Shown: positions 1 through 9,420, counted from the first letter of the stretch. The stretch: 24,810 bases of DNA from HGM04593 sp964458275 (GCA_964458275.1 CAYWIE010000040.1:1-24810); one strand, 5' to 3'. Made by a program: numbers and translations. Notes: a model not told the origin generated them from the letters alone.

Positions 1-24
1 AATGAGGTTCTGACTACTCGCTAA
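1..24 (+). CDS. 3' end of an upstream gene (partial)
   Basis: One frame is open from the window edge and reads NEVLTTR before a TAA at 22-24, 39 bases before the next gene. Seven codons are too few to identify a family. FAS1 lipoproteins like the next gene often follow SusC/SusD pairs in Bacteroidales, so this could be the tail of a SusD-like gene, but that rests on context alone. Confidence 0.3.
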   Translation, partial: NEVLTTR

Positions 25-63
25 TGGTAAATTGAATTTATAGAACCTCCCTATAATATAAAC

Positions 64-2160
64 ATGATGAAAAAATCTATAATCTCAAAGCTGTTGCTGA
101 TTGCGGTCGCAATATTTACACTCTCGTCCTGTAATGAGGATATAGATCAAGGCAATAGATATACCTTCACCGGTGAGACAGTTGCCGACTACCTGCAGAA
201 TCGCGAGGATATGTTCTCCTCATTTACAGAGATACTGAAGAAAGCCAATCTCGGCAGCACTTCTGCCAGCAACATCCTTGCTTTGCTTGCCACTTATGGC
301 AATTACACCTGCTTTGCCCCCACCAATGAGGCGGTTGAGCGCTACCTTATAGCGCAGGATTCAATCTATTGGGAGAATGTGCGGGCGCTCGAAGCGGGAG
401 AGATAACCAAAAAAGATTTTGTAGACACAGGTATACATTCGCCCTTGCTCTCCGAACTCAGCGACTCTATGGCAAGCGAAATAGCCAAGAACCACCTCCT
501 GAACAGAGGACATATGACTATCGACTTGAACGAAGGCGCTTTCCCTGATGCCAACCTCAATGACCGTTTCCTTAGTATCGCATGGGAAAACGATGAAGAA
601 CAGAATGTGTATGCAAAAGTAAACAACAATGCACGTATTGTGGCGGCAGATATAGAAGTTGAGAACGGTATAATTCAGGTAATCGACGAAGTGCTGAGCC
701 CCTCGACCGAACTCCTCCCCGACCTCCTCAAAAGTCAGGATGCATTCAGCATCTACACCGAAGCACTTCGTCTGACAGGCATGGAAGATTCCCTTCGCCG
801 TTACAAGGATGAGAACTATAAACTCGGCGGAAAATCAGAAAATGCACTTTTTGGCTCATACCGTGTGCCATATCCCGAACAAAGATATTTTAAGAATACT
901 CTGCTTGTGATGCCCGACAGTATACTCGAAGCAGATTTCGGCATCAAGGATGTTGACGGTCTTGTCGAATTGGCAAACAAATGGTACGGAAGCAAGTATT
1001 ACGACAAAGTTGACGAAGACTACACAAGCCGCAACAATCCATTGAACCGTTTCATCTCCTATCACATCATAGACAGACAGTTGCTCTATGCAAGCGGTAG
1101 CGGTACCGGCGGCTTCCTTATGGAAAATTACAAGAGCGACTATTCGGGCTTCAATTCCGAAATAAATATGCCGACGACACACGACCGTTACGACTATTTC
1201 GAGACAATGATGCCATACACCAGCATGAAGGTAACAAAACCTTTCACCAACTCCGAATTGAGCAGCGAGATAGTTCTCAACTACGCGCAGGACAAAGGAC
1301 AGCGCTTCTATAATCCCGATATGCGCAAGCATATGAACGTAGTGGTAATGCCCTTGAGCCGTGTCGTTGAAGAACTCGGCATTGCAGACTTCGACCAGAA
1401 TGCACTCAACGGAATCATCCATGTGATAGACCGTCCCATTATATATAATAAGGATGAAATGGCAGGAAACATCCTCAACGAGCGCATGCGTTTCGACTAC
1501 CTCTCATTCTGGCCCGAACTTACAAACAACAGTGTTCGTTGGCGTCAGAAGTCTGCAATAGAGCAGGTAATGATTCCTGACGGATTCTGCGAGCGATTGA
1601 GATTCAATGTCCCCAACGGAAAGATTGCCATGTACTGTCCCACTGGTGGTGGTCCCGGTGTATATCAAGGCGACGAGTTGCAAGTATTAGACAACTACGA
1701 TTTCGAACACCGTTTGCCCCATCTGCCCGAAGGTACATACGAGCTTAGATATGGCTATCAGGTCTGGAGCAACAGAGGTATCGGACAGTTCTATGTAGAC
1801 GGCAAGGTTACAGGTCTTCCCATTGATATGACAATGTCGACAGATAACCCACGTATCGGCTGGCTTGCCGATACCGGTGAAGAAGAGGTAGACAACGAAA
1901 ACGACAAGGCCATACGAAACAGAGGCTTCATGAAAGCCCCTGCATCTATACAGAGATTCGCAGGCGAATCAATCCGTGACTGGAATATGACAGTCCGGGT
2001 TCTTCTCACAACCGTACACTTGACAGAGGGTGTCGACCACTGGGTAAGAATCAAGAATGTGAAATCCGATTGGGAAGGTACAGCACTTCAGCTCGACTAT
2101 TTCGAGATTGTGCCAAAAGGTATTATTACCAATCCCAGCAAGCCGGAGGATATATATTAG
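64..2160 (+). CDS. Fasciclin (FAS1) domain lipoprotein
   Basis: A 698-residue exported lipoprotein. The N-terminus has lysines, a hydrophobic stretch and the lipobox LSSC with the lipidated cysteine at residue 23. The acidic residues just after it (NED) fit the surface-export signal known from Bacteroidetes lipoproteins. Two FAS1-like repeats are visible: the first has FAPTNEAV near residue 85 and ends with NGIIQVIDEVL near 201, and the second ends with NGIIHVID near 449. The last 200 or so residues look like a beta-rich carbohydrate-binding type domain, which I cannot name. Such proteins usually accompany SusC/SusD glycan-uptake systems and are thought to bind ligands or mediate adhesion; the substrate is unknown. 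The start is one of two adjacent ATGs (64 or 67). No promoter is visible in the 39 bases before it, so it is probably co-transcribed with the upstream gene. Confidence 0.85.
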   Translation: MMKKSIISKLLLIAVAIFTLSSCNEDIDQGNRYTFTGETVADYLQNREDMFSSFTEILKKANLGSTSASNILALLATYGNYTCFAPTNEAVERYLIAQDSIYWENVRALEAGEITKKDFVDTGIHSPLLSELSDSMASEIAKNHLLNRGHMTIDLNEGAFPDANLNDRFLSIAWENDEEQNVYAKVNNNARIVAADIEVENGIIQVIDEVLSPSTELLPDLLKSQDAFSIYTEALRLTGMEDSLRRYKDENYKLGGKSENALFGSYRVPYPEQRYFKNTLLVMPDSILEADFGIKDVDGLVELANKWYGSKYYDKVDEDYTSRNNPLNRFISYHIIDRQLLYASGSGTGGFLMENYKSDYSGFNSEINMPTTHDRYDYFETMMPYTSMKVTKPFTNSELSSEIVLNYAQDKGQRFYNPDMRKHMNVVVMPLSRVVEELGIADFDQNALNGIIHVIDRPIIYNKDEMAGNILNERMRFDYLSFWPELTNNSVRWRQKSAIEQVMIPDGFCERLRFNVPNGKIAMYCPTGGGPGVYQGDELQVLDNYDFEHRLPHLPEGTYELRYGYQVWSNRGIGQFYVDGKVTGLPIDMTMSTDNPRIGWLADTGEEEVDNENDKAIRNRGFMKAPASIQRFAGESIRDWNMTVRVLLTTVHLTEGVDHWVRIKNVKSDWEGTALQLDYFEIVPKGIITNPSKPEDIY

Positions 2161-2181
2161 CAAATTTAATTCAGAAATATA

Positions 2182-2221
2182 TTTGGCAGCCATCTTTTTA
2201 AAAGAAAAGATGGCTGCCAAA
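2182..2221 (+). terminator. Perfect 17-bp hairpin between FAS1 gene and symporter gene
   Basis: Arms 2182-2198 and 2205-2221 are perfectly complementary with a 6-base loop. The position fits a terminator for the upstream gene. However, T residues lie on the 5' side of the stem and A residues on the 3' side, the reverse of a normal intrinsic terminator, and no U tract follows on either strand. It ends 14 bases before the GTG of the next gene, so it could also affect translation of the symporter. Confidence 0.55.
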
Positions 2222-2235
2222 AAATGTAATACAAC

Positions 2236-3657
2236 GTGGAATTTTTCAACATTATCAGATTAGGAATATCAGAGACATTCGACGCTCTCAACGTATGGGT
2301 GCAGCAGATAAACGATGTATTGTGGGGATGGCCCATGCTGACAATATTGCTTGGTACACACCTCTATCTCACGTGCAAGCTCCGCTTCCCGCAAAAATAT
2401 CTCTTCAAGGCTATTAAGCTTTCGGTTACAAAAGATAAGGGTTCAAGCGGCGAAGTCAGTCAGTTTGCCGCACTGTCGACGTCGTTGGCAGGAGCCATAG
2501 GCACAGGCAATATCGTAGGTGTCGCAACGGCTGTTCTTATCGGTGGTCCCGGAGCCGTTCTATGGTGCCTGATGACGGGCTTTTTGGGAATGTCGACAAA
2601 ATATGCCGAGGGCCTTGTGGCAATCAAGTACAGAGTGAAGCGTCGCAACGGGAAAATAGCAGGCGGTCCCATGTATGTGCTCGAAAGAGGGCTCAATAAA
2701 CCGCTTCTCGCATCGCTCTTCTGCGTCTTCACGCTCATAATGAGTTTCTGTGGTGGCAACTTCTTGCAGGGCAACGCAATATCAGAGGCGATGAACAATT
2801 CCTACAACATAGACCCTTATGCAACGGCGCTGATGTTGACCATACTTGTAGGCTCTGTAATCTTCTTCGGACTGAAGGGCATTGCAAATGTGTGCGAGAA
2901 GCTTGTGCCCATAATGGCACTTATTTACGTGGTAAGCTGTTTGGCTCTTCTTGTGATGAATTTCAGCTATTTGGGCGAAGCACTCATACTTATCTGCAAG
3001 ACAGCATTTGCGCCGCAGGCTATCGGCGGAGGTGCAGTCGGAGGATTTATGATTTCCATCCAGTATGGTGTCAGTCGCGGCTTGCTTTCCAACGAATCGG
3101 GAATGGGCTCGGCGCCAATAATCGCAGCAGCTGCAAAGACACGCAATCCGGTGCGTCAGGCATTGGTCTCTTCAACATCTACATTCTGGGATACGCTTGT
3201 CGTTTGTTCCATGACCGGTATTGTTACAGTTACAACCATGCTTGCATTGGGTATAACAGGTACAGATAATGCAAGTGCTCTCATAATGCAGGATGCTTTC
3301 AACCAGATTCCTGCCATTGGCGACCATCTGCTTAATATCTCAATGTTTACCTTTGCGTTCAGCACCATTTTGGGCTGGACCTATTATGGTGAGCGTGCGA
3401 TAGAGTATCTTTTGGGACGGCGCGACCGCAAGGCGACACACCTGTTCCGCACCTGTTGGGTACTCTCTACATTTATCGGTGCGATAATGCCGTTGGAGTT
3501 TGCATGGAACATCAGCTCAACAGCGGTAGTATTCATGGCGCTTCCCAACCTCTTCTCACTCATTATGCTGACTAAGCTGATAGTAAAAGAGACCCGCTAC
3601 TATCTTTGGGAAGACAGGCTCGACGAAGCCGATAACGACGAGATACCATCGTTGTAG
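2236..3657 (+). CDS. AGCS-family sodium/amino-acid (alanine or glycine) symporter
   Basis: A 473-residue inner-membrane protein with about ten hydrophobic segments. It shows the hallmarks of the alanine/glycine:cation symporter family: AALSTSLAGAIGTGNIVGVA near residue 78, GGPGAVLW followed by GMSTKYAEG, and GVSRGLLSNESGMGSAPI in the second half. Members move alanine or glycine into the cytoplasm with Na+. The length fits the family's usual 450-550 residues. The start is GTG: the only nearby upstream ATG (2224) runs straight into TAA, and the next in-frame ATG would remove the first part of the conserved N-terminal region. The strong hairpin just upstream suggests it is not simply read through from the FAS1 gene. 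The exact substrate cannot be read from the sequence. Confidence 0.92.
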   Translation: MEFFNIIRLGISETFDALNVWVQQINDVLWGWPMLTILLGTHLYLTCKLRFPQKYLFKAIKLSVTKDKGSSGEVSQFAALSTSLAGAIGTGNIVGVATAVLIGGPGAVLWCLMTGFLGMSTKYAEGLVAIKYRVKRRNGKIAGGPMYVLERGLNKPLLASLFCVFTLIMSFCGGNFLQGNAISEAMNNSYNIDPYATALMLTILVGSVIFFGLKGIANVCEKLVPIMALIYVVSCLALLVMNFSYLGEALILICKTAFAPQAIGGGAVGGFMISIQYGVSRGLLSNESGMGSAPIIAAAAKTRNPVRQALVSSTSTFWDTLVVCSMTGIVTVTTMLALGITGTDNASALIMQDAFNQIPAIGDHLLNISMFTFAFSTILGWTYYGERAIEYLLGRRDRKATHLFRTCWVLSTFIGAIMPLEFAWNISSTAVVFMALPNLFSLIMLTKLIVKETRYYLWEDRLDEADNDEIPSL

Positions 3658-3674
3658 AATCCAAACAGCTTTCC

Positions 3675-3697
3675 AATAAAATTCAAACAGCCTCTAA
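3675..3697 (+). repeat. Solo copy of the 24.3-24.6 kb element's right end
   Basis: This 23-bp intergenic stretch matches 24614-24636 at 22 of 23 positions, with one C/T difference. A second, weaker copy of its AAACAGCTT core lies just upstream at 3663-3671. It occupies the 55-base gap between the symporter and tex. No matching left end is found nearby, so it is either a remnant or an independent short repeat. Confidence 0.7.
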
Positions 3698-3712
3698 AAC
3701 TCCCATAAATAT

Positions 3713-5824
3713 ATGTTGGCAGATATTATTGCAAAAGAGTTACAGCTTGCCGTAAGACAGGTGAGCAATACGATAGAACTGTTGGAGGACGGCGCAACAG
3801 TGCCGTTCATAGCCCGTTACCGCAAGGAAGCAACAGGTTCGCTCGACGAAGTCGCCATCGGCAATATAAAAAGTCTGTATGAGAAATATACCGAACTCCA
3901 GCGCCGTAAGGATACAATATTGGCAACCATAGAGGAGCAGGGCAAACTTACCGAAGAACTCAAAAAACGCATAACCGGCTGTTTCGATCCGGTTGAGCTC
4001 GAAGACATTTATCTTCCCTATCGTCCCAAACGCCGGACACGCGCCACTATAGCGCGTGAGCGCGGACTCGAACCGCTTGCCGACATAATCATGTTGCAAC
4101 AGAATTTTAACATCGGGAGCAAGGCAAGCGCTTTTGTGTCGGACGACGTTCCCACTGCCGATGATGCTATAGCCGGAGCCTGCGACATTATAGCAGAACG
4201 GGTTTCCGAAGATGAGTATGCGCGGAATACAGTTCGCCAATCTTTCTCGCGCTACGGAGTGATAACCACAAAGGTGATAAAGGGCAAAGAGGCAGACGGC
4301 ATAAAGTATTCCGATTATTACGAGGCATCGGCGCAGGTTGCAAGAGTCTCTTCTCACAGAATACTTGCGATGATGCGCGGCGAGGAGGAGGGCTATCTGC
4401 GCTTGGGAATAGGCATAGAGCCCGAATATGTGCTCGAACGCCTCGAACGTCATTTTATCAGACGCAATTCCGCGTCGCGCGAATATATGCAGCGTGCGGT
4501 AGAGGATGGATATAAACGGCTTATTGAACCTTCCATAGAGAACGAGACAAAGAACATAATCAAACAACGTGCCGACGATGAGGCAATTGCGGTTTTTGCC
4601 GAGAATCTGCGCCAACTGTTGCTGTCAGCGCCATTGGGACAGAAACGTGTGATGGCGATAGATCCCGGATTCCGCACAGGATGCAAGGTGGTAATTCTCG
4701 ATTCGCAAGGCAATCTGTGCCATCATACGGTCATTTACCCCCATCCGCCGCAGAACGACCGCGAGGATGCAGCCAAGAAGATAGAATCCCTTGTGAGGGA
4801 CTATGCAATCGAGGCATTTGCGATAGGCAACGGCACAGCAGGCAGGGAGACTGAGACATTTGTGCGCCGTCTGGGACTGTCGCCGCAGATTTTTGTGGTA
4901 AACGAAGATGGAGCATCGGTCTATTCGGCATCGGCAGTGGCACGCGAAGAGTTCCCCGACGAGGATGTAACAGTGCGCGGTGCCGTATCCATCGGTCGCA
5001 GACTCATAGACCCATTGTCCGAACTTGTGAAAATAGAACCCCGTTCGATAGGAGTAGGGCAGTATCAGCACAGTGTCGACCAGACAAAATTGAAGGAACG
5101 TCTCGACACCGTAGTAGAGAGTTGCGTCAATATGGTGGGTGTCAATGTGAACACAGCCACCAAGCAGATACTTACGCATATTTCGGGACTGGGCCCGGTG
5201 CTTGCATCAAATATAGTTAGCTACCGTGCGGCAAACGGAGATTTCCGCAGCCGTAAGGAACTTCTCAAAGTGCCGCGTCTGGGCAATAAGGCATTCGAGC
5301 AGGCAGCCGGCTTTTTGCGTGTGCTCGGAGGCGATGAACCATTGGATGCAACAGCCGTACACCCCGAATCGTACAGCATCGTGGCAAGGATGGCGGCAGA
5401 CTGCGGCGTTTCGCTTGCCGATTTTGTGGCAGATGCAAAGATAAGGGCGCGAGTCAACATTAACGATTATGTGGGCGGCAATGTGGGAATACCGACCCTT
5501 ACGGATATAATGGATGCGCTGAACAAACGTGGGCTCGACCCGCGTGAGCAGGCATCGGAATTTACATTCGACGCTTCGGTGCATGAGATAGAGGACCTTA
5601 AGCCGGGAATGGTGTTGCCGGGTCTTGTCTCCAATATCACTGCTTTCGGAGCATTTGTGAACATAGGTGTTCATCAGGATGGTCTTGTGCACATATCGCA
5701 GTTGACAAATAAATTCATATCCTCCCCTTCAGATGTTGTGAAATTGGGACAGCAGGTAATGGTCAAGGTGCTCGAAGTGGATTTGAAACGTCGCCGCATA
5801 AGCCTTACCATGAAGAATCTTTAA
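3713..5824 (+). CDS. tex: Tex-family RNA-binding transcription accessory protein
   Basis: A 703-residue cytoplasmic protein with the full Tex layout: an N-terminal helical region that includes GATVPFIARYRKEATG near residue 27, a YqgF/RNase H-like domain beginning near 310 (AIDPGFRTGCK), a helix-hairpin-helix region near 485-540 (LTHISGLGPVLASNIV), and a C-terminal S1 RNA-binding domain at about 629-703. The family binds nucleic acid and affects transcription and RNA handling; its exact bacterial role is not settled. It begins 55 bases after the symporter and ends only 10 bases before the ABC ATPase gene, so those two are probably co-transcribed. The length is usual for the family and no domain is missing. 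Confidence 0.95.
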   Translation: MLADIIAKELQLAVRQVSNTIELLEDGATVPFIARYRKEATGSLDEVAIGNIKSLYEKYTELQRRKDTILATIEEQGKLTEELKKRITGCFDPVELEDIYLPYRPKRRTRATIARERGLEPLADIIMLQQNFNIGSKASAFVSDDVPTADDAIAGACDIIAERVSEDEYARNTVRQSFSRYGVITTKVIKGKEADGIKYSDYYEASAQVARVSSHRILAMMRGEEEGYLRLGIGIEPEYVLERLERHFIRRNSASREYMQRAVEDGYKRLIEPSIENETKNIIKQRADDEAIAVFAENLRQLLLSAPLGQKRVMAIDPGFRTGCKVVILDSQGNLCHHTVIYPHPPQNDREDAAKKIESLVRDYAIEAFAIGNGTAGRETETFVRRLGLSPQIFVVNEDGASVYSASAVAREEFPDEDVTVRGAVSIGRRLIDPLSELVKIEPRSIGVGQYQHSVDQTKLKERLDTVVESCVNMVGVNVNTATKQILTHISGLGPVLASNIVSYRAANGDFRSRKELLKVPRLGNKAFEQAAGFLRVLGGDEPLDATAVHPESYSIVARMAADCGVSLADFVADAKIRARVNINDYVGGNVGIPTLTDIMDALNKRGLDPREQASEFTFDASVHEIEDLKPGMVLPGLVSNITAFGAFVNIGVHQDGLVHISQLTNKFISSPSDVVKLGQQVMVKVLEVDLKRRRISLTMKNL

Positions 5825-5834
5825 GAATTTTCAG

Positions 5835-7310
5835 ATGAACAAGCAACATATAATAAAACTTTCCGATGCAGTGGCACGCAACCCCTTTGTCAGGCTCAAT
5901 GCACCTGCATCGGTTGAATTTTCGGATGGCGAACACATTGCTGTCGTAGCCCCCAATGGTGCAGGAAAGAGCCTGCTTGTGGATATGCTCACAGGCAAAT
6001 TCCTTTTGCGCGAGGGCAAGCTCGAATATGATTTTCGTCCGGCAGCTACAAATTATGCCTATAAAAACATAAAGTATATCACTTTTAGAGATACATACGG
6101 GACATCCGATTTCTACTACTGCTACCAGATGCGTTGGAACCAGACGGAACAGGACGATGTTCCCGAAGTGGGCGATTTCTTGAACGCTATCCCCGACAGC
6201 AATGTAAAGGAGAAACTTTTCCGTATGTTCGAAATAGAGCCGATGCTTGCCAAAAAGGTAGTGCATCTGAGCAGTGGCGAACTTCGCAAAATGGAACTTG
6301 TGCACAATCTTTCCTCTTCGCCTCGCGTGCTCATGATGGACAACCCTTTCATTGGACTCGATGCGGAGACCCGTCGCCAGCTTTATCTGTTGCTCGAAGA
6401 GCTGGCGCACAGCGATGCCTTGCAGGTGGTGCTGATACTTTCGATGATGGACGATGTCCCCGACTTTATCACTCATGTGATAACCGTTGCAGACGGCGTA
6501 GTGGGGGAGAAACTCACGCTCGAAGAGTATCGTCGCAGATATGCTCTTGCCGATGCCGGAAGGCGTGCAAGCGAAGCCGTGCTTTTTGCCGATATTGACA
6601 GACGCATTGCCGAATTGCCGTACAATAACGAGAATTATGTCTCGGAAGAGGTTATCCGATTCAATAATGTGAATATACGATACGGCGAGCGAACCATACT
6701 CAAGGATTTGTGCTGGACAGTCCGTAGGGGTGATGTGTGGGCTCTGCGTGGCGGAAACGGTTCGGGAAAATCCACGTTGCTCAGTCTTGTCTGTGCCGAC
6801 AATCCTCAGGCTTATGCCTGCGACATCTCGCTTTTTGGCCGTAAACGTGGTACAGGAGAGAGCATTTGGGAGATAAAAAAACATATAGGCTATGTCAGCC
6901 CCGAAATGCACCGGGCATATATGAAGGATATGCCTGCCATAGAGATTGTAGCGAGCGGGCTTTTCGATACAATAGGACTCTATCGCCGTCCCCATCCCGA
7001 TATGTTGGGCATTTGCGAATGGTGGATGGATATCTTTGGGATAGCATCTGTCAAGGATAGGAGCTTTATGCAGTTGTCGAGCGGCGAACAACGTCTCTGT
7101 CTTTTGGCGCGTGCCTTTGTCAAGGATCCCGAACTGCTAATCCTCGACGAACCGTTGCATGGACTCGATACCTTTAATCGCCGCAGAGTGAAGCGCATAA
7201 TAGAATCATTCTGCCGTCGACGCGACAAGACACTGATAATGGTAACACACTATGACAGTGAACTGCCCTCTACGGTAACGGACACATTGACGCTTCACAG
7301 AAATGATTGA
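5835..7310 (+). CDS. ModF-like ATPase with two ABC domains
   Basis: A 491-residue soluble protein with two ATP-binding cassettes and no membrane segment. Cassette 1 has Walker A APNGAGKS (39-46), signature LSSGE (145-149) and Walker B ending MMDN, where the usual catalytic glutamate is Asn170; the switch histidine also seems absent (ILSMMDD). Cassette 2 is intact: GGNGSGKST (308-316), LSSGEQ (415-420), Walker B with Asp439-Glu440, and the switch His473 (VTHYD). The layout resembles ModF/PhrA-type proteins, sometimes linked to molybdate operons in proteobacteria, but no molybdate genes are nearby and the role here is unknown. The gene follows tex by 10 bases and is likely in the same transcript. 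Confidence 0.85.
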   Translation: MNKQHIIKLSDAVARNPFVRLNAPASVEFSDGEHIAVVAPNGAGKSLLVDMLTGKFLLREGKLEYDFRPAATNYAYKNIKYITFRDTYGTSDFYYCYQMRWNQTEQDDVPEVGDFLNAIPDSNVKEKLFRMFEIEPMLAKKVVHLSSGELRKMELVHNLSSSPRVLMMDNPFIGLDAETRRQLYLLLEELAHSDALQVVLILSMMDDVPDFITHVITVADGVVGEKLTLEEYRRRYALADAGRRASEAVLFADIDRRIAELPYNNENYVSEEVIRFNNVNIRYGERTILKDLCWTVRRGDVWALRGGNGSGKSTLLSLVCADNPQAYACDISLFGRKRGTGESIWEIKKHIGYVSPEMHRAYMKDMPAIEIVASGLFDTIGLYRRPHPDMLGICEWWMDIFGIASVKDRSFMQLSSGEQRLCLLARAFVKDPELLILDEPLHGLDTFNRRRVKRIIESFCRRRDKTLIMVTHYDSELPSTVTDTLTLHRND

Positions 7311-7377
7311 GCGAGGCAATATTTTTTTTCGTGCAAATCACATAATAAACAGCCTTTTTCTCTGTTATAATGTATAA

Positions 7378-9363
7378 ATGAGAAATATTTCCTACATATC
7401 AGTATTGATGATGGTTGTGCTGCTCTTTTCGTGCAGTACCGACAAGGCTATACGAAAGGGCGACCAATTCTATGCCATATGCGAATATGTCGAAGCTGCC
7501 AAACAATATAAAAAGGCATACCGCAAGATAAACTCTAAGGACAAGGCGAAACGTGGTGTCGTGGCATGGAAGATGGGCGAGTGCTATCGCAAGACGAACA
7601 ATGCAGCCCGCGCAATGGGAAGCTATAAGAATGCCTTGAGATACAAATACCCCGATTCGCTCGCGCATCGTCATCTTGCCGATGCACTTCTTGTAACAGG
7701 CGACTATAAGGGGGCGGCCAAAAGCTATGAGGCATTTCTCGCCATCAATGGAGAAGACAGGCTTGCCCGGATAGGTCTCGAAACAGCCAACCAATCGCTC
7801 GAATGGAAGAAGAATCCCACACGCTATATTGTCAAGAAGGCAACCGAACTCAACGGCTTGCGCAGCGATTTCTGTCCGATGTATGTTGGCAGCGACACTA
7901 CGATGATTGTTACCACATCCACCCGCAAAGAGGCAAACGGCACAGATATAAGCGGTGTTACCGGACAGAAGTGTGCAGATATGTTCCTTACCAAGCGCAA
8001 CGACAAAGGCAAATGGCAGAAGACCGAACTGATACAGGGCGAGACCAACAGCGGGTATGAGGATGGGGCATGTGCCTTCATTCCCGATGGCAAAATGATG
8101 TATTTTACCCGCTGCGTAACTGATGAACAGTTCCCGCGCTTTGCCGCAATCTACCGCAGTCCTCGCAAGGATGCTACATGGGGAAAGCCCGAAGCGGTTA
8201 AAATCTCCTCCGATACACTCTCATCATATGCCCATCCGGCAGTGTCGCCCGATGGCGAGTGGCTCTATTTCTCCTCGGACATGGCAGGAGGACAGGGGGG
8301 ATTCGACATCTGGCGCTTCTACATAGGCGGCAATGCATCAAAGAACGGAATCCTCGAAAATCTTGGTACGGGCATAAACACTGAGGGCAATGAGATGTTT
8401 CCTGCATTCGGTCCTTACGGCGACCTCTATTTCTCTTCAAACGGTTATCCGGGCATGGGAGGACTGGATATATTCTGTGCCAAGCAGATTAACGACAGCG
8501 TCTATGAGGTGTCGAATATGAAGGCGCCTGTAAACTCGAATTCCGATGATTTCGGAATAACATTTGCCCCTAATCTCTATCGCGGCTATTTTTCATCTAA
8601 CAGGAATGATGCCCGCGGATGGGACCATATATATTCATTCTATCTTCCCGAAACAGTCCACATGCTCAGCGGATGGCTTTACGAAAAGGATGGTTATGAA
8701 CTTCCCGAAGGTGTCATACATATGATAGGCAACGATGGTTCAAAGGCTTCGTTCGGAGTAATGAAAGATGGTTCATATTCCACACGTGTCAATCCGGGTG
8801 TCGAGTATGTGCTGCTTGGAACCTGCAAGGGGCATTTGAACTCAATGCAACAGCTGAAGACTACCGAGCAGACAGGTCGTGTCGATTACCAGCTCGATTT
8901 CGAACTTGCGTCAATCACCCGACCGGTGTTGATAGACAATATATTCTACGAATTCGACAAGGCTACACTCACACCTGAGTCGGCAACCTCTCTCGACGAA
9001 CTTGTTGTTCTGTTGGAGAACAACCCCAATGTAACGATTGAGCTAAGTGCGCATTGCGATTTCCGCGGAAAAGACAAATACAACGAACGTCTTTCGCAGA
9101 AACGTGCCGAATCTGTAGTCAAATACCTGATAGAACACGGCATAGACGCTGAACGTCTCGTCGCAAAGGGATACGGCGAGAGCAAACCAAAGACAGTGCT
9201 GAAGAAACTTACCGAGAAGTATCCTTTCCTAAAAGAGAACGACGTGCTTACAGAGCAGTTTATCAATGCTCTTGAGAGTGAAGAACAACAGGATATATGC
9301 CATCAGCTCAACCGACGCACAGAATTCCGCGTTCTGAGAACTACATACAAGCTTTACGAATAG
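7378..9363 (+). CDS. PorE-like lipoprotein: TPR, beta-propeller, CRD and OmpA domains
   Basis: A 661-residue outer-membrane lipoprotein with lipobox LFSC (Cys19). In order it shows TPR-like helices (about 25-150), repeated PD40/WD40-like blades (about 165-430; motifs such as SPDGEWLYFSSD, GGFDIWR, GGLDIFCAK), a short carboxypeptidase-regulatory-like beta domain (about 430-505), and a C-terminal OmpA peptidoglycan-binding domain (about 515-655; IFYEFDKATLTPES, then ERLSQKRAESV). This order matches PorE (PG1058) of the Porphyromonas gingivalis type IX secretion system, which anchors the machine to peptidoglycan. The assignment rests on domain order and not on alignment, because Bacteroidetes carry several paralogues of this architecture. 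The 67-base gap upstream has no clear promoter. Confidence 0.75.
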   Translation: MRNISYISVLMMVVLLFSCSTDKAIRKGDQFYAICEYVEAAKQYKKAYRKINSKDKAKRGVVAWKMGECYRKTNNAARAMGSYKNALRYKYPDSLAHRHLADALLVTGDYKGAAKSYEAFLAINGEDRLARIGLETANQSLEWKKNPTRYIVKKATELNGLRSDFCPMYVGSDTTMIVTTSTRKEANGTDISGVTGQKCADMFLTKRNDKGKWQKTELIQGETNSGYEDGACAFIPDGKMMYFTRCVTDEQFPRFAAIYRSPRKDATWGKPEAVKISSDTLSSYAHPAVSPDGEWLYFSSDMAGGQGGFDIWRFYIGGNASKNGILENLGTGINTEGNEMFPAFGPYGDLYFSSNGYPGMGGLDIFCAKQINDSVYEVSNMKAPVNSNSDDFGITFAPNLYRGYFSSNRNDARGWDHIYSFYLPETVHMLSGWLYEKDGYELPEGVIHMIGNDGSKASFGVMKDGSYSTRVNPGVEYVLLGTCKGHLNSMQQLKTTEQTGRVDYQLDFELASITRPVLIDNIFYEFDKATLTPESATSLDELVVLLENNPNVTIELSAHCDFRGKDKYNERLSQKRAESVVKYLIEHGIDAERLVAKGYGESKPKTVLKKLTEKYPFLKENDVLTEQFINALESEEQQDICHQLNRRTEFRVLRTTYKLYE

Positions 9364-9420
9364 GGCATTGTACATTCAACCTTTTTTCAATTTGTTCAGA
9401 ATATTACAAATTATATAAAC

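Noticed and set aside
5805..7091. 428-codon open frame on the minus strand opposite the ABC ATPase gene
   Set aside because: It lies antisense to a gene with unmistakable Walker and signature motifs, its translation is rich in Cys and His with no recognisable domain, and such frames arise from the codon bias of the real gene.
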